From an uncultured Sphingomonas sp. (lineage in GTDB: Bacteria; Pseudomonadota; Alphaproteobacteria; Sphingomonadales; Sphingomonadaceae): a stretch of 64,000 nt of DNA. Both the position numbers and the translations under genes were made by a program. A model generated the notes under the pieces. The model worked only from the letters and a program-made list of their open reading frames with translations, made no database searches and was not told the DNA's origin. The stretch is from the NCBI RefSeq assembly GCF_934560975.1, contig NZ_CAKTFO010000001.1:62001-126000 (forward strand), in the 5' to 3' direction. The first letter of the stretch is position 1. Every line of letters begins with the position of its first letter. Of the stretch, positions 58,289-64,000 are shown one piece after another.

Positions 58289-58840
58289 ATGAGCGAAGAC
58301 AAGATTGGCTGGCACGGGACGACGATCGTGTCGGTACGCAAGAACGGCAAGGTGGTTGTCGCCGGCGATGGCCAGGTCAGCCTGGGCAATACCGTGATCA
58401 AGCCCAATGCGCGCAAGGTGCGGCGGCTGGGCGACGGCGCGGTGATCGGCGGGTTCGCCGGCGCGACGGCGGACGCCTTCACTCTGTTCGAGCGGCTTGA
58501 GCGCAAGCTGGAGGCGCATCGCGGCCAGTTGCTGCGGGCGGCGGTGGAGCTCGCCAAGGACTGGCGCACGGACAAGTTCCTGCGCAACCTGGAAGCGATG
58601 ATGATCGTCGCGGACAAGGACGTCACCCTGATCCTGACCGGCAATGGCGACGTGCTGGAGCCGGAGAAGGGCATTGCGGCGATTGGATCGGGCGGAAATT
58701 ACGCGCTCGCCGCCGCCAAGGCCTTGTCCGATTATGAAGAGGATGCGGAGACGATTGCCCGCAAGGCGATGCAGATCGCGGCCGAAGTGTGCGTGTTCAC
58801 CAACGGCAACGTAACTGTGGAAAGTCTGGACGCGTCCTGA
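58289..58840 (+). CDS. hslV: ATP-dependent protease subunit HslV
   Basis: This 183-residue protein has HGTTIVSVRKNGKVVVAGDG, in which processing before TTIVS exposes the catalytic threonine, and GSGGNYALAAAKAL and VCVFTNGNVTVES typical of HslV. With HslU it degrades misfolded proteins. ATG 58289 with GGAAGGA is chosen; a longer frame adds 28 residues. It is 84 bp upstream of hslU. Confidence 0.97.
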   Translation: MSEDKIGWHGTTIVSVRKNGKVVVAGDGQVSLGNTVIKPNARKVRRLGDGAVIGGFAGATADAFTLFERLERKLEAHRGQLLRAAVELAKDWRTDKFLRNLEAMMIVADKDVTLILTGNGDVLEPEKGIAAIGSGGNYALAAAKALSDYEEDAETIARKAMQIAAEVCVFTNGNVTVESLDAS

Positions 58841-58924
58841 CGGGGCCCGCTCCGTTACTTGCCCGTATCGATCAATCCTGGTGCTGACGTGGCAGCGCCG
58901 TCACACCAACACCCGAAAGCGAAG

Positions 58925-60223
58925 ATGAACGACTCCCTCACCCCCAAGGCCATCGTTGCCGCGCTGGACGCGCATATCGTCGGCCAGGACGACGCCAAGC
59001 GCGCTGTCGCTGTTGCACTGCGCAATCGGTGGCGGCGCCAGAAGCTTGCGCCCGAGCTGCGCGACGAGGTCAGCCCCAAGAACATCCTGATGATCGGGCC
59101 CACCGGCTGCGGCAAGACGGAGATCAGCCGTCGCCTCGCCAAGCTGGCCGATGCCCCGTTCGTCAAGGTGGAGGCGACCAAGTTCACCGAAGTCGGCTAT
59201 GTCGGCCGTGACGTGGAGCAGATCGCGCGCGACCTGGTGGAGGAATCGATCCGCCTGGAAAAGGAGCGCCGCCGCGCCGCTGTGAAGGACAAAGCGGAGG
59301 AGGCGGCGATGGCCCGCCTGATCGACGCCCTGGTCGGCAAGGATGCGTCCGAGGCGACCCGCGCCAGCTTCCGCCAGCGTTTCCACGACGGCCATCTCGA
59401 CGACAAGGAGGTCGAGATCGAAGTCGAGGATACCGGCGGGATGCCGATGGAGATCCCCGGCATGGGCGGCCAGGTCGGCATGATCAACCTGGGCGACATC
59501 ATGGGCAAACTGGGCGGTGGCCGCATGAAGCGGCGCAAGCTTTCCGTCCGCTCAGCCTGGACCAAGCTGGTCGACGAGGAAGCGGACAAGCGCCTGGACC
59601 AGGAGGATGTGGCGCGCGTGGCGCTGGCCGATGCCGAGGCGAACGGCATCGTGTTCCTGGACGAAGTGGACAAGATCGCGGTCAGCGACGTGCGCGGCGG
59701 ATCGGTCAGCCGCGAAGGCGTACAGCGCGACCTGCTGCCCCTGATCGAAGGCACCACCGTCGCCACCAAATATGGCCCGATGAAGACGGACCATATCCTG
59801 TTCATCGCCAGCGGGGCGTTCCACGTCGCCAAGCCTTCGGACCTGTTGCCCGAATTGCAGGGCCGCCTGCCGATCCGGGTCGAGCTGAAGCCGCTGACGG
59901 AGGAGGATTTCGTCCGGATCCTGTCCGCCACCCGCGCGTCGCTGACCGAGCAATATCGCGCCTTGCTGGAGACCGAGCAGGTGTCGATCGAGTTCACCGA
60001 CGACGGCACGGCGGCGCTCGCCCGCATCGCGGCGGAGGTGAATGCCAGCATCGAGAATATCGGTGCGCGCCGTTTGCAGACGGTGATGGAAAAACTGCTG
60101 GAGGACGTCAGCTTCCACGCGGAGGACCGCGTCGGCACGACCGTGATCGTGGACGCCGCTTATGTGGAGGCGCAGCTGGCCGAAGTGGCGCGCAACACCG
60201 ACCTCAGCAAATACGTGCTGTAA
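58925..60223 (+). CDS. hslU: ATPase subunit HslU of the HslUV protease
   Basis: This 432-residue AAA+ protein has Walker A GPTGCGKT (58-65), Walker B IVFLDEVDKIA, the sensor-2 IGARRLQTVMEKLLED and the C-terminal tail DLSKYVL that docks into HslV. It unfolds substrates for HslV. ATG 58925 matches the family start (MNDSLTPKAIVAALD); an upstream frame adds 22 residues. Confidence 0.97.
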   Translation: MNDSLTPKAIVAALDAHIVGQDDAKRAVAVALRNRWRRQKLAPELRDEVSPKNILMIGPTGCGKTEISRRLAKLADAPFVKVEATKFTEVGYVGRDVEQIARDLVEESIRLEKERRRAAVKDKAEEAAMARLIDALVGKDASEATRASFRQRFHDGHLDDKEVEIEVEDTGGMPMEIPGMGGQVGMINLGDIMGKLGGGRMKRRKLSVRSAWTKLVDEEADKRLDQEDVARVALADAEANGIVFLDEVDKIAVSDVRGGSVSREGVQRDLLPLIEGTTVATKYGPMKTDHILFIASGAFHVAKPSDLLPELQGRLPIRVELKPLTEEDFVRILSATRASLTEQYRALLETEQVSIEFTDDGTAALARIAAEVNASIENIGARRLQTVMEKLLEDVSFHAEDRVGTTVIVDAAYVEAQLAEVARNTDLSKYVL

Positions 60224-60458
60224 CCCAGCGGCGGCCCGTTGGTGGGGGCGGTCAAGCGCCGCCCGTCACTGACGGCCGCCGCCTTTGCCCTTGCCGGGGC
60301 TGGCGGCATTCCCTTTGCCGTGCCAAGGCTGCCTCCTGATTTCCGGGGAGGGCGTGTTGCGGATAGCCTGGATCGCTTGCATCCTCCGCGGTTGCGCGCA
60401 TGACGCCCGTTCGGCTCTTGTCGTCGATCAGCCTGGCTTGCAGCAATAAGGGACCGTC

Positions 60459-61085
60459 TTGCTCGAAAAGATCATCGCTCCGATCGCCGCGTGGATCATC
60501 GCGGTCATTTCCGCCGGGGGCTATCTCGGCATCGTCCTGTTGATGGCGATCGAAAGCGCGTGCGTGCCGCTGCCGTCGGAGATCATCATGCCGTTCGCGG
60601 GCTACCTGGTTTCGACCGGGCGGTTCGAGCTGCTGGCGGTGGCGACCGCCGGCGCGATCGGCTGCAACCTGGGTTCGATCCCGGCCTATGAGGTCGGCAA
60701 GAGGTTCGGGCGGCCGGTGGTGGAGCGGTACGGCAAATATCTGCTGATGTCCGTCCACGAACTGGACCGGGCGGAGCGGTTCTTTCTGCGCTGGGGCAGC
60801 ATCACCGTGCTGGTCTGCCGGATGCTGCCGGCGGTGCGCTCATTCATCGCCTTTCCGGCGGGCGTCGCGCGGATGCCGTTGGCGAAGTTCCACCTCTACA
60901 CTTTCGTCGGATCGTGGCCGTGGTGCTTCGGCCTGGCATGGGTGGGGATGAAGCTGGGCGCGGCGTGGCATACGGACAGCCGCCTGTCGCGCATCCTGCA
61001 CAGCATGGACGCGCTGATCGGCGTGGTGGTGATCGCCGGCGTGTCCTGGTTCATCTGGCACAAGCTGAAGAAAAGGACGCGTTGA
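60459..61085 (+). CDS. DedA-family membrane protein
   Basis: This 208-residue protein has the DedA/VTT signatures ESACVPLPSEIIMPFAGYLV and LPAVRSFIAFPAGVARMP, several membrane helices and a basic C-terminal tail (HKLKKRTR). DedA proteins help undecaprenyl-phosphate or phospholipid movement. The start is TTG 60459 with AAGGGAC 7 bases upstream. Its stop overlaps the mannosidase start by one base. The 235-bp gap before it holds no convincing gene. Confidence 0.9.
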   Translation: MLEKIIAPIAAWIIAVISAGGYLGIVLLMAIESACVPLPSEIIMPFAGYLVSTGRFELLAVATAGAIGCNLGSIPAYEVGKRFGRPVVERYGKYLLMSVHELDRAERFFLRWGSITVLVCRMLPAVRSFIAFPAGVARMPLAKFHLYTFVGSWPWCFGLAWVGMKLGAAWHTDSRLSRILHSMDALIGVVVIAGVSWFIWHKLKKRTR

Positions 61086-63391
61086 TGCGCATTGCCCTGA
61101 CCGCGCTGGCAATCATCCTCGCCAGCCCGGTCGGGGCTGCGGCCGGGTATGACGCCGTCAACCCGTTCATCGGCACGGGTGGGGAGGGGCATACGTTTCC
61201 GGGCGCTGTGGTGCCGTTCGGGATGGTACAGCTGAGCCCGGATACCGACACCTCCTGCGTGATCCGGGCCTGCTACGCCCATGCGGCGGGCTATCGTTAC
61301 GACGACCTCACCATCCAGGGGTTCAGCCACACGCATTTTTCCGGCGCGGGCCATTCCGACCTCGGCGATTTTCTGCTGATGCCGGCGGTGGGCGCCACCG
61401 TGCCGCTGGAGCCGGGCGATCCCGCGCGGCCGGGGTCAGGCTATCGCTCCCGCTTCGACCACCGCAGCGAGACGGCACAGCCCGGTTATTATGCCGTGAC
61501 GCTGGCCGATCCGAAGGTGCGGGCGGAACTGACCGCGGGGACGCGGATCGGCATCCATCGCTACACTTTCCCGGCGGGCACGCCGGCGCATCTCGTGCTC
61601 GATCTGCGCAGCTCGCTCTACAACTATCCGGGCAAGATATTGTGGTCGTCGCTGCGGCTGCGTCCCGATGGCACGCTGACCGGCGCGCGGGAGACGCGCG
61701 GCTGGGCCCCGGCGCGGAAGCTCTACTTCGCGATGCGCTTCTCGGCCCCGCTGACCGGGCACCGCTTCGTCAGCACCGAACAGGATGTGGCGTACAAGGG
61801 CTTCCAGGGTCCGGGACGGGGCAGCGACGACTTGGCGCAGCTGCAAGGCCGTGCGCTGGTCGGCCAGCTCGATTTCGGCACGCTCACCGCTCCGCTGGAA
61901 GTCGAGGTCGCGCTTTCGTCGGTGGATGAGCAGGGGGCGATCGCCAATCTGGAAGGCGAGGCGGGCGGCTTCGACGCGGTGCGCGCCCGTGCCAAGGCGG
62001 CGTGGGAGCAGGCACTGGGCGCGGTGGAGATCGACGCGCCGGCGGCGATGCGGACCAACCTCTACACCGCATTGTATCACGCGCTGATCGCGCCATCGGT
62101 TGCGGGTGACGCCGACGGGCGCTGGCGCGGCCCCGACGATCAGGTGCATGCGGCGGAAGGCTTCACCTTCCGGTCGACCTTCTCCTTGTGGGACACGTTC
62201 CGGGCCGAGCATCCCTTGCTGACCCTGGTCGCGCCGACCGAGACGAACCGCGACATCGTCCGCTCGCTGATCGCCAGCCAGCGGGTGAGCCCGTTCGGCA
62301 TCCTGCCCGTCTGGCAGTTCCAGGGACGCGAGACGTGGACCATGATCGGCTACCACGCCGTGCCGGTGATCGCGGACGCGTACCTCAAGGGCATAAGCGG
62401 GTTCGACGCCGGGCAGGCGCTGGATGCGATGGTCGCGAGCGCGCGCTACGCCCCCTATGGCGGGCTCGGGGAGTATATGAAGCGCGGCTTCGTGCCGATC
62501 GACCGGGAGCCGGAGGCGGCGTCCAAGACGGTGGAATATGCCTATGACGACTGGGCCATCGCCCGCATGGCCCGCGCGCTCGGGCGGCGCGACATCGCCG
62601 CCGAGTTCGGACGTCGTGCCGGTTATTGGCGCAACAGCTTCGATGCCAAGACCGGCTTCGTCCGCGCGCGGCTGAGCGGTGGCACGTTCCGGACACCGTT
62701 CGATCCGACCGCGATCAATTACGGGTCGGATTATACGGAGGGCAATGCCTGGCAATATAGCTGGTTCGTGCCGCAGGATCAGGCCGCCTTGTTCAAGGCG
62801 ATGGGCGGCGACACGGCGGCGGTGGCGAAGCTGGACGCGATGTTCGACTTCGACAATTCAAAGCTGGATTACAGCCATGCCGAGGACATATCCGGGCTGA
62901 TCGGCCAATATATCCACGGCAACGAACCGAGCCACCATGTCGCCTATCTCTACGACCATGCCGGTGCGCCATGGCGGACGCAGGCGCGGCTGAAGCAGAT
63001 CGTCGACAGCCAGTACAAGCCAACCCCCGACGGCCTCGCCGGCAATGACGATCTGGGGCAGATGTCGGCGTGGCTGGTCTTCACCGGCCTGGGTTTCTAT
63101 CCGGTGACGCCCGGCAGCCTGCAATATGCGATCGGTCGCCCCTTCGTGAAGCAGGCGACGTTGAGATTGCCCAACGGCAAGAGTTTCCAGGTAGTTGCGG
63201 AGGGTTTAAGCGAGGCGAACCCCTATGTCGGGTCGGTGGCGCTCAACGGCCGGCCGCTCGCCCGCAGCTACATCACGCATGAGGAAATCATGACGGGCGG
63301 CGAGCTGCGCTTCGTCATGCAAGCTGCGCCCAATACGAAATGGGCCACCCGCGCAGGCGAGCGGCCTTTTTCGCAAAGCCTTGGCCGATAG
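61085..63391 (+). CDS. Secreted GH92 alpha-mannosidase
   Basis: This 768-residue protein has a signal peptide (RIALTALAIILASPVGAAAG), then the GH92 start DAVNPFIGTGGEGHTFPGAV and FSHTHFSGAGHSDLGDF. Conserved catalytic regions follow: the acid loop HGNEPSHHVAYLYDHAG and the base loop GNDDLGQMSAW. The family consists of calcium-dependent exo-alpha-mannosidases. It is translationally coupled to the DedA gene, an odd pair, and would act in the periplasm or outside. Confidence 0.93.
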   Translation: MRIALTALAIILASPVGAAAGYDAVNPFIGTGGEGHTFPGAVVPFGMVQLSPDTDTSCVIRACYAHAAGYRYDDLTIQGFSHTHFSGAGHSDLGDFLLMPAVGATVPLEPGDPARPGSGYRSRFDHRSETAQPGYYAVTLADPKVRAELTAGTRIGIHRYTFPAGTPAHLVLDLRSSLYNYPGKILWSSLRLRPDGTLTGARETRGWAPARKLYFAMRFSAPLTGHRFVSTEQDVAYKGFQGPGRGSDDLAQLQGRALVGQLDFGTLTAPLEVEVALSSVDEQGAIANLEGEAGGFDAVRARAKAAWEQALGAVEIDAPAAMRTNLYTALYHALIAPSVAGDADGRWRGPDDQVHAAEGFTFRSTFSLWDTFRAEHPLLTLVAPTETNRDIVRSLIASQRVSPFGILPVWQFQGRETWTMIGYHAVPVIADAYLKGISGFDAGQALDAMVASARYAPYGGLGEYMKRGFVPIDREPEAASKTVEYAYDDWAIARMARALGRRDIAAEFGRRAGYWRNSFDAKTGFVRARLSGGTFRTPFDPTAINYGSDYTEGNAWQYSWFVPQDQAALFKAMGGDTAAVAKLDAMFDFDNSKLDYSHAEDISGLIGQYIHGNEPSHHVAYLYDHAGAPWRTQARLKQIVDSQYKPTPDGLAGNDDLGQMSAWLVFTGLGFYPVTPGSLQYAIGRPFVKQATLRLPNGKSFQVVAEGLSEANPYVGSVALNGRPLARSYITHEEIMTGGELRFVMQAAPNTKWATRAGERPFSQSLGR

Positions 63392-63465
63392 CGTTTCGGC
63401 TGCTGTTTTTAGCGTTCGTAGTGCCGATGGTGGGCTGCGGCGGCAATTCGCTGCGCCCCTCTTGT

Positions 63466-63602
63466 GCTCCCGCAGGGGCGGGAGCCCAGGCGTGGAGCAC
63501 AGCCCTTGCGGCTCCTGGACTCCCGCCTTCGCGGGAGCACAGGATGGGTCTGGACCAAGCTGGACCGACCCAGTCGGGATGCCCCCTGCCCATGAAGGCA
63601 GG
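63466..63602. repeat. Three palindromic (REP-like) elements
   Basis: This lies in the convergent gap between the mannosidase and the helicase. Hairpins are GCTCCCGC-AGGG-GCGGGAGC (63466-63485), CTCCCGC-CTTC-GCGGGAG (63520-63537) and CCTGCC-CATGAA-GGCAGG (63585-63602). The first is followed by CCAGGCG, as in the gap near 32,700. They belong to a family also seen at 45,513-45,584. Confidence 0.72.
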
Positions 63603-63616
63603 AGGCGGACCCGTAG

Positions 63617-64000
63617 TTAGCGACCGCTGGTCTTGCGGACTGCGCCCTTATGCGCGCCCGGTGCGCCGGCGCGGGGACCGCCGAAGCGGCGCTTGGGCGC
63701 GCCGCCGGCAGGACGCTCGCCGTCATGGCGGCGCTGGCCCTGGCCGGAACGCTGGCCGTGGGGCCGCTCGGGACGGTCGTCGCCCTTCGCCGGCTTGGGC
63801 AGGCGCGCCTGCTCCTCCAGGAAGTTTTCCGGAAGCGGCACGATGCTGGGCTTGACCCGCGTCAGCTTCTCGATCGAGCGGAGATAGGGCCGCTCGTCAT
63901 CCGCCACGAACGACATGGCGATGCCGGTCGCGCCGGCGCGAGCAGTGCGGCCGATCCGGTGGACATATTGCTCCGGCACGTTCGGCAGCTCGAAGTTAAA
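63617..64000 (-). CDS. DEAD-box RNA helicase, C-terminal part (RhlE-like)
   Basis: The visible 127 residues include the end of the helicase core, ELPNVPEQYVHRIGRTARAG, with the HRIGR motif VI, FVADDERPYLRSIEKL, and a basic, Gly/Arg-rich tail (QRSGQGQRRHDGERP, RRFGGPRAG). The frame is open to the window edge, so the 5' part lies outside. RhlE-type helicases remodel RNA in ribosome assembly or cold adaptation. Ends at TAA, 15 bp from the repeat cluster. Confidence 0.9.
   Translation of the reverse strand, partial: FNFELPNVPEQYVHRIGRTARAGATGIAMSFVADDERPYLRSIEKLTRVKPSIVPLPENFLEEQARLPKPAKGDDRPERPHGQRSGQGQRRHDGERPAGGAPKRRFGGPRAGAPGAHKGAVRKTSGR

Noticed and set aside
60258..60375. 38-codon minus-strand frame ending in a GKGKGGG tail
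   Set aside because: The GGAGG touches the ATG with no spacing and no family is known; too weak to list as a gene.

Overview
The window looks like a chromosomal segment of a sphingomonad (Alphaproteobacteria, Sphingomonadaceae). The basis is GC-rich, strongly coded DNA, tamA-tamB, a MucR/Ros regulator, hslV-hslU, an alphaproteobacterial MsbA-like exporter, an intracellular PhaZ, a GH92 mannosidase, and palindromic repeats of a kind common in this group. I saw no rRNA, transposase, phage or CRISPR. There is one tRNA, tRNA-Pro(GGG). The taxon is inferred from protein style, not from a marker search.

Left part (1-29,123) is a large cell-surface region. Its plus-strand arm (4,016-12,268) runs two paralogous GT4 glycosyltransferases, a TolC-like channel, a PrtD-type ABC exporter, a HlyD-type adaptor and a sulfotransferase. 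It ends with a separately expressed RTX protein (12,590-13,867), the obvious substrate of that type I system, closed by a good intrinsic terminator. A short minus-strand pair, kpsT and a Wza/KpsD-like export lipoprotein, sits at 2,002-3,939. A second minus-strand run of 11 tightly spaced or overlapping genes (29,123 down to 14,164) starts with kdsD-kdsB-kdsA (CMP-Kdo synthesis). It continues with an asparagine-synthase-like protein, a GSCFA protein, an SGNH-like protein, a possible fucosyltransferase-like protein, a sulfotransferase, a 1295-residue multi-module glycosyltransferase, an M23 peptidase and a GT4. Together these suggest an ABC-exported, Kdo-linked, sulfated or otherwise decorated capsule made alongside a secreted RTX surface protein.

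Middle part (29,226-48,702) is mostly housekeeping and stress functions: a PP_1105-type ATP-dependent DNA ligase, a DUF1328 peptide, Dps, ribosomal protein L33, RecN, BamD, SecF-SecD-YajC, tRNA-Pro, an FAD/NAD(P)-binding protein, a cupin, an MsbA-like ABC transporter, PhaZ coupled to a dipeptide epimerase, a flavin-binding stress protein, topoisomerase IB, and an S24 repressor-like gene divergent from two small genes.

Right part (48,795-64,000) holds tamA-tamB, an acyltransferase, a Bcr/CflA-type MFS pump, mucR, hslV-hslU, a DedA protein overlapping a secreted GH92 mannosidase, and the C-terminal end of a DEAD-box RNA helicase cut by the window edge.

The most interesting items are the long Kdo-to-decoration operon, a roughly 45-residue module shared by the sulfotransferase and the giant glycosyltransferase, the RTX/type I/glycosylation arm with its structured leader, the S24 switch-like locus, twin hairpins with identical loops after mucR, and a low-GC mosaic patch inside secF.
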